A model generated the notes under the pieces. That model did no database searches and was not told the DNA's origin. It was given only the letters and a program-made list of their open reading frames with translations. The position numbers were made by a program, and so were the translations under genes. From Campylobacter rectus (lineage in GTDB: Bacteria; Campylobacterota; Campylobacteria; Campylobacterales; Campylobacteraceae), in contig NZ_CP012543.1 of NCBI RefSeq assembly GCF_004803795.1, positions 1,116,001-1,180,000 on the forward strand: DNA of 64,000 nucleotides, written 5' to 3'. How positions within the stretch are numbered: position 1 is the first letter of the stretch; every line of letters begins with the position of its first letter. Shown here piece by piece: positions 8,355 to 18,749 of the stretch.

Positions 8355-9222
8355 AGAAGGCTTAAATTTTGGGGCTTGCGTGAGCGGATAGAAGTCCTTA
8401 AAAAGCGTTTTGCCCGTTTTGTTTCGGCGCTAAAATCGATTGTAAATTTTGCATAATTTTTCTCCGAAAAGTCATTTATCTTAAGGCGGCATAAAACTCA
8501 TCGTTTATAAAATAATCTTACTCTTGGCGCTGAAATTTAAAGGCTCGCCGGTTTTGTGCTTTTTTATAAACGCGCTTTTAAACATCATTTTTTAGGTCAA
8601 AATTTAAACCGCCGATGTTTAAAACGGCGCCGTTTAACGCGGGCGTGAAATTTGATTCGGACGATTTTAGGCAAATTTGGATTTACCGAGTTTATAAGGT
8701 TGCGACGTTAAATTCGGTGTAGTTTTTAAATACTTAAATAATGCAAGTAAAACCATTTAGCTTAGCGGGCTTGATTTTGCAGCTAAATTCGCAATGTCAA
8801 AATTCGACTTTATGCGGATTTTACGACTTGCAAATTTAAGACGGATGAAAAACAAACGCGCAGTTTTTATTTAAAATATAGCGCCATAATTAAATTTTAC
8901 GCCCGTCGGTGACGGCAAAATTTAGACTTATCGTGTTATTTTTAAATTTTAGTATATTTGGAGCGAGCCGACCCGTCCCAAAAAGCAGTCCGAGCAAAAT
9001 CGGCAAAATTTAGCGAGCGTTTTACGCCGAAAAATCGGACTAAATTTAATATGCCCGACCGCAAAAACGACCGTGTCCAAACGGCGCAAATTTTTCCGAC
9101 GAGTGCCGGGTAAATTTCTAAAATCTATCTATTTTTTAAATTTTTTAGCCGAAAAATCCGTAAAATTTAAGTCTATTTTGCTAATATTTTACATAAAATT
9201 TGATCCGAAAATAGGAGAATGT
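8355..9222 (+). other. AAATTT-rich non-coding stretch
   Basis: About 870 bases without a supportable gene. The word AAATTT and its extensions recur throughout. The region before 9213 is AT-rich and probably contains the promoter of the EamA gene. An open frame entering the next gene from 9073 is repeat-derived and is not taken as coding. Confidence 0.5.
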
Positions 9223-10104
9223 ATGAAAAAATTGATTTTTGTTACGGTGCTTTGGGCGTTTAGTTTTAGCCTCATCGGCGAGTTTTTGGCGGGACGAGTG
9301 GATAGCTACTTCGCCGCGTTTTCGCGCGTCGTGCTTGCGCTTGGCGTATTTTTACCCTTTATGATTAAGGATTTTGCCGCGAAAAACCTCGCCCTCTACG
9401 CCAAAGTAGCCGCGATCGGCGCGGTGCAAATCGGCGTGATGTATATTTTTTATTACAACTCGTTTGCTTATCTCAGCGTCGCCGAAGTCGCGCTCTTTAC
9501 GATATTTACGCCGTTTTACGTGAGCGTGGTCTATGATGTGCTCGCAGGCAGGCTGAGGCTGATGTATCTGTTTAGCGTGGGCACGGCGGTTTTGGGCGCG
9601 CTCATCATCAAATACGGCAGCGTAAACAGCGGCTTTTGGTATGGATTTTTGCTCGTGCAGGGGGCGAATTTGTGCTTTGGCGTCGGGCAGAGCGCGTATA
9701 AATTTTTGCTGGAAAAGCAGGGTTTTAACGAGCAAAGAGGGGTTTTTGGCTACTTTTTCGTCGGAGCCGCGGCGGTTACGGGCATAGCCTTTGCTATGTT
9801 TGGCAATCCTGAAAAAATCAATCTCGACCTCACGCAGGGTGCGGTTTTGCTCTGGCTTGGTATCGGAGCTAGCGGTCTAGGGTATTTTTTATGGAACAAA
9901 GGCGCATGCGAGGTAGATAGCGGAACTCTAGCCATTATGAATAACGCTCTCATACCTGCAGCCATCATCGTAAATTTAGTCTTTTGGCATAAGGATGCAG
10001 ATATACTAAGGCTCTGCCTAGGCGGTGCGGTGATTTATATCTCGCTACTGATACATAACAAAATCATCGCGCACTACGAGCGAGCAAGCGTAGCAGCAAA
10101 ATAG
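9223..10104 (+). CDS. EamA/DMT-family transporter
   Basis: A 293-residue inner-membrane protein with about ten hydrophobic helices in two EamA repeats (roughly residues 1-135 and 145-285). Hallmarks are the opening MKKLIFVTVLWAFSFSLIGE, the first-repeat end AEVALFTIFTPFYVSVVYD, and GASGLGYFLWNKGACEVDSG in the second. Members export amino acids or small metabolites; the substrate cannot be told. The frame is open upstream, but the ATG at 9223 has AGGAG at 9213-9217 and aligns with the family start. A clear terminator follows. Confidence 0.85.
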   Translation: MKKLIFVTVLWAFSFSLIGEFLAGRVDSYFAAFSRVVLALGVFLPFMIKDFAAKNLALYAKVAAIGAVQIGVMYIFYYNSFAYLSVAEVALFTIFTPFYVSVVYDVLAGRLRLMYLFSVGTAVLGALIIKYGSVNSGFWYGFLLVQGANLCFGVGQSAYKFLLEKQGFNEQRGVFGYFFVGAAAVTGIAFAMFGNPEKINLDLTQGAVLLWLGIGASGLGYFLWNKGACEVDSGTLAIMNNALIPAAIIVNLVFWHKDADILRLCLGGAVIYISLLIHNKIIAHYERASVAAK

Positions 10105-10143
10105 CCTAAATTTGAAGCCAAATTTAGCTAAAATTTAAGAACT

Positions 10144-10176
10144 AGCGGCGAGACCAAACATCGCCGCTTTGTCTTA
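10144..10176 (+). terminator. Rho-independent terminator after the EamA gene
   Basis: A perfect 8-base stem AGCGGCGA / TCGCCGCT with a 9-base loop, followed by TTTGTCTT, 40 bases after the EamA stop. Confidence 0.8.
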
Positions 10177-10324
10177 TAAACCAAACCGTATAAATCCTTT
10201 CAATTAAAATTTCAATTAGATAAAATAAATGTCTTTACCCGGCGGATAAGAGTTAGCTAACGGCGAAAAGATTATTAGATGAGTTTTTAAAAAGTGCGTC
10301 CAGGCGATAGCAAAAAGTGCGGCT

Positions 10325-10596
10325 AAGCACAAGAAAGATAGACGCCAGATATCGCTAAATCTTGGGAAAATAATCATTGGGCTAACTATATCTCGCAGAG
10401 CGGCAAAGTCGCAAAGACATTTTAAGCTCGCTAAAAAGTTTATCGCTCCACAAATTTTAAGCGTAAATCAAGCCTAAGGCGGCTTTCCCGCTATGGACAG
10501 CGCTTTTAAATATTTCCGTAAAATGAAAAAACGGTAAGATAAGAGATTGGAGCGAAACCTACCTGCAGCTTGCCGTATATTTTAGTAAAATTTAAA
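10325..10596 (+). pseudogene. Decayed IS256-family transposase, C-terminal remnant
   Basis: Reading through stops and shifts on the plus strand gives PDIAKSWENN at about 10345, then KAAFPLWTALLN at about 10476-10511 and IRDWSETYLQLAVYF at about 10538-10582. These follow in order the C-terminal pattern of IS256 (mutator) transposases: a KSW-x-NW segment, then K-x-x-FP-x-x-x-AL and IR-x-W-x-x-x-x-x-QLA-x-YF. Several stops, missing segments (no TTN-x-IES block) and no start codon make it a relic. It abuts the left end of the IS1595 element at 10597. Confidence 0.6.
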
Positions 10597-11376
10597 GGCT
10601 CAAGATAAGTTAAGCGGATTCTCTCTTATCAATTTCAATAGTTTCTGATATAGGTCTTCTTGTGTAGTTTTAGTATTATATCTAAATTCACACTCTTTAA
10701 GATGAAGTAAGAAATTCTCTTTCTTAATACCTTTAAATTTAGATAATCTATGTTTAGCATATCCCCAGAAGTTTTCTATACCGTTTATGTGATTTTTACC
10801 ATTAGCGAATTCATTCTTTGAATGTTTTACTCCGTAGTGAGCTTTGGCTCCATAATCTACCAAACCGTCATAGGCCTTCCAGCAATCTGAATAAATAACG
10901 CTCTCGTCTAATTCGCTAAATTGCGATAATATAGGTATCAACTCGCTAGCAGAGCAGTTTTTAACTATTTGGGTATAGACCTTACCATCACGCTTTAGCA
11001 TTCCAAATACCGGAGTTTTATTTGCTGCGCCTCTACCTCTTTTACCTCTTACTCTTTTAGATCCGAAGTAACTTTCGTCAATCTCAAAGCGAAGCTTCTA
11101 GGCGAGCTTGCGAGCTGGAAATCTCACCGCTAAACTTGCTAATTTTTTCACACTCACTAGCCATTAAAATTCTGATATTTTTAGTTATTTTGTTGATTGT
11201 TTTTTCTGAGATATTAGTAAATTCAGCTATTTTTACAGCTTCTATATCAGATGAAAAATACCATAGAATTTCTCTAAATTTCTTCTCTGAAATTCGGGAA
11301 CGATAGATATACTTATTTTTCATTGACAAAATCATAGTTAAAAACTCCTTTGAAAGTTTTTAACTTATCTTGAGCC
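10597..11376 (-). mobile_element. IS1595-family insertion sequence with broken transposase
   Basis: The 780-bp element is bounded by perfect 17-base terminal inverted repeats, GGCTCAAGATAAGTTAA at 10597-10613 and its complement at 11360-11376. It encodes a transposase on the minus strand in two frames. Shorter relatives with the same ends lie at 31270-31785, 35156-35374 and 40416-40870. A clear target duplication is not obvious. Confidence 0.85.
10600..11335 (-). pseudogene. IS1595 transposase, interrupted
   Basis: The N-terminal part (11335 to 11084, 83 codons, with a helix-turn-helix-like TNISEKTINKITKNI) is followed in another frame by IDESYFGSKR and the catalytic part (11001 to 10600: VIYSDCWKAYDGL, GVKHSKNEFA, HINGIENFWGYAK), which fit the IS1595/ISXO2-like DDE domain. 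Between GAGATT (11105-11110 side) and a second GAGATT there is a foreign piece of about 35 bases that shifts the frame and brings a stop. The same piece, slightly altered, is in the element at 31.7 kb, so the break is older than the spread of these copies. The transposase is probably inactive; movement would need a helper elsewhere. Confidence 0.85.
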
Positions 11377-11451
11377 AATTTAAAAAACTATGATCATGTC
11401 ATAAAAACCAAGCGGTAGATTTGCGCAGTTGGTTTAACGGGACTCTCCGAT

Positions 11452-11585
11452 GAGTTAGACTTGGTCGCAAAAGAGGAGCTTCTTACCCCCCCCTGCGGAG
11501 TTAGACGTTTTTATAAAAAGAGTAAAGGAGATAGTGACATTACAAAGAGAGGGAGCTTACCCCCCCCCGCGGAGTTAGACGTTTT
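11452..11585 (+). repeat. Duplicated poly-C tracts with a common flank
   Basis: Two copies of a unit, GAGCTT(CTT)AC, then 8 C (11486-11493) or 9 C (11560-11568), then YGCGGAGTTAGACGTTTT, lie 74 bases apart. A third copy of GAGTTAGAC is at 11452-11460. The right-hand unit overlaps the last codons and stop of the flavoprotein gene read on the minus strand. Runs of 8-9 C/G are typical of slippage-prone contingency tracts in Campylobacter, but here they lie just after the stop codon. Confidence 0.7.
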
Positions 11586-13125
11586 CTCCCGCAATCATAC
11601 CAAACACCATACAATCGCTCATACTCATCGTGCCCAGCCTGCCGCCGCCTTGCACGCCGCCGGTGATCTCGCCGCATGCGTATAGGCCGGGGATCGGCTT
11701 TTGCGTATTCATAGAGATGACTTCGGCTTTGGCGTTTATCTGCACGCCGCCCATGCAGTAGAGGATTTTTGGCATGCTTAGGCTCGCATAAAACGGCGGC
11801 TTAGATACGTCGATGCCGTGCACGTCGGCCTTGGCGAGCGGTTTGCCAAACTCCGGATCTTTCCCCTCTTTGACGTAGCCGTTAAAGTCCGCGACCGTCT
11901 TTAAAAACGGCTCTACCGGGATACCGTAGGCTTTGGCCAGCTCTTCTAGCGTGTTAAATTTCTTTATCGAGCCCGACTCTACGCCTTTTGAGGTGTAAAG
12001 CGGGTTGTTTGCGTCTACGGCAGCTTGATCGCAGATATTTACGGGATAGTTGTCGTTATTTGCGCCCTCGGCCATCACTTTAAATATCGCGTCGCATTTT
12101 ATCTTGCGCCCCGCGTGCTCGTTCATAAAACGCTTACCTGTTTTTGGATTGACGCTTAGGCCGTAGTCGTTGCTGCAATGGTTGGTAAAAACGGCCGAGG
12201 TGCCGAAACCCTTTTCGGTCGGGTTGGTGTATGGGTTTAGCTGGATCCAGCTTAAAAGCAGCGGATTTGCGCCGATATTTATCGCGGCCGTCAGCGCGCC
12301 GGCAGTGGCTCCGGGCTGCGAGACGGTGTCGATGTCGGTCTTTAGATACGGCACTTGCTGCGCACGGAACCATTTATCCGAGCTAAAGCCGCCCGCAGCC
12401 AAGATGACGCCTTTTTTGGCTTTTATAAATTTTACTTCGCCGCTCGTGTTTTCCAGATCGTCGCTTTTTAGCTCGCCGTCGAATTTATAGTTCTCACGGC
12501 ATTTTACGCCCACGACGCGGCCGCTCTCGTCCAGCACGAATTCGTCAAATTTCGTCCTTTTTTTGATGAGCGCGTTTGGATTTTCTTCTATCTTTTTGTG
12601 CATCGGTCGGATGTAGCCCGAGCCGCTTGCTACTTTGACCTGCACGGCGCGCATGACGGAGTGGCCGCTAGCCGAGATGACCTTTGACGAAAACTCGACG
12701 CCGATGGTTTTTAGGTATTCGTAGGCTTCGTTGGCTCTGTCGTAGATGACCTCGAGCAGATCGACGTGATTTAGATTTAGCCCGTCTTTTAGGCAGTCGG
12801 CGATAAATAGCTCTTTTGAGTCCTTGATGCCTTTTTCTTTTTGATATTCGTTATTTGGAACAGCCATGTTTCCGACGTTTATGACGGAGTTTCCGCCCGA
12901 GCGCCCCATCTTTTCTACCATCAGCACTTTTAGTCCGCGCTCAAGCGCTTTTAGGGTCGCCATCGAGCCTGCAAAGCCGCTGCCGATGACGATGACATCG
13001 TATTCCTCGTCAAATTTGACCTCTTTTTCGTTTGTCGCGGCGTTTGCGTTCACTCCGCCAAGCGCGAGAGCTCCTGCGCCCGCCAAACTCATTTTTAGCG
13101 CGTCGCGTCTTGAGATTTTTTGCAT
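11575..13125 (-). CDS. Tat-exported fumarate reductase/flavocytochrome c-type flavoprotein
   Basis: A 516-residue protein with a Tat signal (SRRDALKMS, then a hydrophobic run ending ANAA) and an FAD-binding domain (DVIVIGSGFAGSMATLKA at about 45-62). It lacks the CxxCH haem domain of Shewanella FccA and has the layout of the flavin subunit of periplasmic fumarate, methacrylate or urocanate reductases. KRFMNEHAGR and the C-terminal YACGEITGGVQGGGRLG fit the substrate and FAD closing region. It would accept electrons in the periplasm from a separate cytochrome, and none is encoded next to it. AAGGAGAAACC precedes the ATG. It ends in ENV right at the poly-C repeat, so the C-terminus may be trimmed by a few residues. 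Confidence 0.85.
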   Translation of the reverse strand: MQKISRRDALKMSLAGAGALALGGVNANAATNEKEVKFDEEYDVIVIGSGFAGSMATLKALERGLKVLMVEKMGRSGGNSVINVGNMAVPNNEYQKEKGIKDSKELFIADCLKDGLNLNHVDLLEVIYDRANEAYEYLKTIGVEFSSKVISASGHSVMRAVQVKVASGSGYIRPMHKKIEENPNALIKKRTKFDEFVLDESGRVVGVKCRENYKFDGELKSDDLENTSGEVKFIKAKKGVILAAGGFSSDKWFRAQQVPYLKTDIDTVSQPGATAGALTAAINIGANPLLLSWIQLNPYTNPTEKGFGTSAVFTNHCSNDYGLSVNPKTGKRFMNEHAGRKIKCDAIFKVMAEGANNDNYPVNICDQAAVDANNPLYTSKGVESGSIKKFNTLEELAKAYGIPVEPFLKTVADFNGYVKEGKDPEFGKPLAKADVHGIDVSKPPFYASLSMPKILYCMGGVQINAKAEVISMNTQKPIPGLYACGEITGGVQGGGRLGTMSMSDCMVFGMIAGENV

Positions 13126-13696
13126 GGTTTCTCCTTTGGATAAATTTAGTATTAATTTTTATTTTAAAATTTAGATTTAAAATTGTAACTTGAAGTTTAT
13201 TAAATATAAATAAAACGAAGGGCGAAACTCGAGGGTAAATTTACGGCGCCGAATTTGACGTTTTTGAGGTTGCGGCATTTGATTGGCGGGGCAAATTTGG
13301 CTTTGCGGTCTTTGCGTCAACTGCGGTTTTTGAGATATTTTTAACGTTCGTAAAATTTACAAAATCAAAAACCCGCAACGAGATTTTGTGAAATTAGGAT
13401 TTTAATAGCGGCGCAAAGACGTGTGCTCAAATTTGACCGCTCGCGCCGTAAAGAGCAGGGTTTAAGTAAGCAAAAGCGCCGTAAAGAAAGCGGTTGCTCG
13501 CGCAGAAAATCAGAAAAACGGTGCGGCGAAATAAGCGTAAAATCGGTAAATTTAGCCTGCAAAAAACGTCTAAGCGGACGAAATTAACATCGCTAAAAAC
13601 AAGCAGGGCAAGCCGTAAAATTTACCGTTATAAAAGCCCGCGCGGGCAGATATACCGGGAAAACACAAAAATCCGCCGTGTAAAAGATCAAAGCTG
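13126..13696 (+). other. Non-coding region between the flavoprotein and nitrilase-like genes
   Basis: About 570 bases with no gene I can support. The part near 13130-13215 is AT-rich and should contain the promoter of the minus-strand flavoprotein gene. The rest is AAATTT-rich and has short frames with biased, Arg/Lys/Ser-rich translations on both strands. Confidence 0.5.
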
Positions 13697-13730
13697 CAAA
13701 AAGCGGCAAATTTGACCCTATTTGCCGCCT
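13697..13730 (-). terminator. Terminator of the ileS-to-nitrilase operon
   Basis: On the minus strand GGCGGCAAAT pairs with ATTTGCCGC around a 7-base loop and is followed by TTTTTG. It lies 12 bases beyond the stop of the nitrilase-like gene. Confidence 0.75.
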
Positions 13731-13741
13731 AAAAACTAAAT

Positions 13742-14554
13742 TTAGCCTAGTCTTTTATTTAAAATTTGGGGAAATCCCCACAGGTGTCTAGCTTGCGCGA
13801 GTTCGGTTTTTTCGAGTTTTGCTACCATCATCTCTTCATTTTTGCCTAGTCGCGAAATCACCTCGCCAAATGGGCTAATCAGCATCGAATCTCCGTAAAA
13901 GCTCCACTGCTCGCCGCTTGCGGCCTTGTGATTGCCGACGCGGTTTACGCGCAGGACGTAGACGTTGTTTGTAAAGGCGCGGGTTTTTAGCAGCTCCTCC
14001 CAGCGCGACTCGCTAAAAAACGTGCATGCAGTGGGAACTACGACAGCATCGACCTTCTTGCGCGACATATACGTCCACGCCGCGTCAAAATGCGCCTCAA
14101 AGCCAAACATCACGCCTATTTTAAATTTCTCGTAGCTAAAGACGGGCAAATTTAGCTCGCCATCCTCTTTGTTAGCAAAAAATTTCGCCTCGTTCCAGTG
14201 CGGGTAGGGCATCAAGATCTGCTGCTCGTAAAAGCGCGACGATGCGGGGCTAAATCTCGCCGCGACCTTGACAAAGCCTTTGCCTTTGGGTAGTACGAGC
14301 GGAGCTAGGATTTCTAGATTGTATTTTTGCGCCATCGCGGCAAGCGCGTGCTTTTTGCGCTCGCTTTGCTCTTTGACGAGGCTTTTTGGCATGAGCTCTA
14401 GCTCTTTAAAAAAGCTGTTTAGCACGTACTCTCCGAGCACCACAAGCCTAGCGCCCTCATCGGCGCAAATCCTAAAATAATAGTCTAACCGCGACTCGCT
14501 CATGGGCTGGGTCGGCAGCTGTAAGGCGCAAACGGCTGCGGTCGCGTTATTCAT
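13742..14554 (-). CDS. Nitrilase-superfamily protein lacking catalytic residues
   Basis: A 270-residue carbon-nitrogen hydrolase-fold protein. The family Glu is visible in LVVLGEYVLN. Where nitrilases have Y-x-K-x-H-L the sequence is RFYEQQILMPYPHWNE, so the catalytic Lys appears to be Gln. Where they have G-V-x-I-C-Y-D-x-R-F-P the sequence is GVMFGFEAHFD, so the catalytic Cys appears to be Gly. The fold-specific VDAVVVPTACTF and FYGDSMLISPFGEVISR remain. It may therefore be a non-catalytic member. It overlaps xseB by 8 bases and is the last gene of a long operon. The alignment is by eye. Confidence 0.75.
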   Translation of the reverse strand: MNNATAAVCALQLPTQPMSESRLDYYFRICADEGARLVVLGEYVLNSFFKELELMPKSLVKEQSERKKHALAAMAQKYNLEILAPLVLPKGKGFVKVAARFSPASSRFYEQQILMPYPHWNEAKFFANKEDGELNLPVFSYEKFKIGVMFGFEAHFDAAWTYMSRKKVDAVVVPTACTFFSESRWEELLKTRAFTNNVYVLRVNRVGNHKAASGEQWSFYGDSMLISPFGEVISRLGKNEEMMVAKLEKTELAQARHLWGFPQILNKRLG

Positions 14555-14741
14555 CGTCTGCGTCCTTCACAACTAGCTTTGTGTTTTGTAGGATTTTGTC
14601 TGCTTCCTCGAGTAGCTTTTTGCCCTCTTTGTGCAGCTTGACGCTTTGCTCTAGGCTTAAATTTTCATCGCCGAGCTGTTTTAAAATTTCATTTGCTTTG
14701 GCGAGTTTGCTCTCAAAATCCTCGCTTAAATTTTCACTCAT
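14547..14741 (-). CDS. xseB: Exodeoxyribonuclease VII small subunit
   Basis: A 64-residue acidic helical protein. The pattern FESKLAKANEILKQLGDENLSLEQSVKLHKEGKKLLEEADKIL (shown here only as a family comparison by its ends FESKL and LLEEADKIL) has the conserved SLEQSV-x-L-x-x-x-G block of XseB. It assembles with XseA into the single-strand-specific exonuclease VII that trims DNA ends in repair. xseA is not in the window. It overlaps metX by 8 bases and the next gene by 8 bases, so expression is coupled. Confidence 0.92.
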   Translation of the reverse strand: MSENLSEDFESKLAKANEILKQLGDENLSLEQSVKLHKEGKKLLEEADKILQNTKLVVKDADDE

Positions 14742-15833
14742 CTAAAACCTTTTTTATGATTTTTTCAAATTTATCCACTTCGACCAAAAACGCGTCGTGG
14801 CCGTAGTCGCTGTCTATCTCGTGGTAGTCGCACGCCTTGCCGATGCTGCACAGCGTCTCGTGCATCTCGCGCATGCAGCTTGGCGGAAATAGCATATCGC
14901 CGCTAAATGCAACCAGCGTAACCTTGGCGCAAATAGGCAAAAGAGCGTGCGCTAGGTCGTCGTAGTGGCGCGTGCAGTCAAAGATATTCATCATCTTTAC
15001 GATATAAAGGTAGCTCAGCGGATCAAAGCGCTTGGGAAAGCCGTGGCCGTTGTACTCCATATAGCGATCGACCTGAAACCGCCCCGTAAGCTCGTAAAGG
15101 CCGTCGGTTTCGACGTAGTTGCGGCCGAATTTGGAGTCCATGGAGCTAGGCGAAAGAAAGCTGATGTGCCCTGCCATACGCCCTAGCGCCATGCCGGTTA
15201 GCCCCTGCGCGGCGATGTCGTTTTCGTCGTATTGACCGTCTTTGAAACCTGGATCGCGCAGGATGCCTTCGATCGCGATTTTGTTAAACGCGATCGCCCA
15301 GGCCTTGCTCTGATAGGTGCTGGCTAGGATGATGACGTTTTTGGCGAAATTTGGAAACTCGATCGCAAAACAAAGCGCCTGCATACCGCCTAGGCTGCCG
15401 CCCACGACCGCATGCGCGCTCTCTATGCCTAAGTGCTCAAAAAGCCTCATCTGCGCTTTTACGACGTCGCTGATGGTTAGCACCGGAAAGCGCAAACGAT
15501 ACTGCTTGCCCGTGCTTTTTTCGATACTTAGGGGGTTTGTCGAGCCGAAATTTGAACCGAGGATATTTACGCAGATGACGAAAAATTTGCTCGTATCTAT
15601 GCCCTTACCCTCGCCCACTAGCGCGTCCCACCAGCCAAATTTCTGCTCGTTTTCATATCTACCTGCGGCGTGGTGGCTGCCCGTTAGCGCGTGGCAGACG
15701 ACTATGACGTTGCTTTTATCCTCGTTTAGCTCGCCGTATGTTTCGTAAGCGAGCTCAAATTCGGGTAAAATTCGGCCGCTCTCCAGATAGAGCGGCTCGT
15801 CAAATTTTACTTTGCCGGTTTTTAAATTTAGCA

Positions 15834-15834
<1 letters not shown>
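14734..15834 (-). CDS. metX: Homoserine O-acetyltransferase MetX
   Basis: A 366-residue alpha/beta hydrolase that acetylates homoserine in methionine synthesis. The nucleophile elbow is GGSLGGMQAL, the catalytic Asp lies in FSGDMLFPPS and the His in YGHDAFLVE. HALTGSHHAAGR and GKGIDTSKFFVICVNILG fit MetX of epsilonproteobacteria. It shares the last base of its start region with the guaB stop (coordinate 15834), a direct coupling. Some homologues use succinyl-CoA; that choice cannot be read here. Confidence 0.93.
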
Positions 15835-18641
<2,807 letters not shown>

Positions 18642-18645
<4 letters not shown>

Positions 18646-18749
18646 TTTTTATCCTTAAATTTATTTACCGCTACGATACCCGCGGCTGTGACCGCAAGGA
18701 TGGCCGCGATAGTCGCCGCGACGAGCCAAGCGGAGATAGGCTCAGACAT
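18642..18749 (-). CDS. Small single-pass membrane peptide (35 aa) between ileS and gatA
   Basis: Reading the gap gives 35 residues, [13 protein letters not shown] at the start, a hydrophobic Ala/Ile/Val helix (about residues 8-28) and a basic tail NKFKDKK. The start overlaps the ileS end by 8 bases and the stop overlaps gatA by 4 (ATGA), so it is translated in series. A small hydrophobic protein occupies the same slot in C. jejuni (Cj1060c). The function is unknown; the topology is probably N-out, C-in from the basic tail. Confidence 0.75.

Noticed and set aside
9073-9222. Upstream extension of the EamA transporter by 50 codons
   Set aside because: The extension is basic and repeat-derived, without a ribosome site; the ATG at 9223 has AGGAG and matches the family start.
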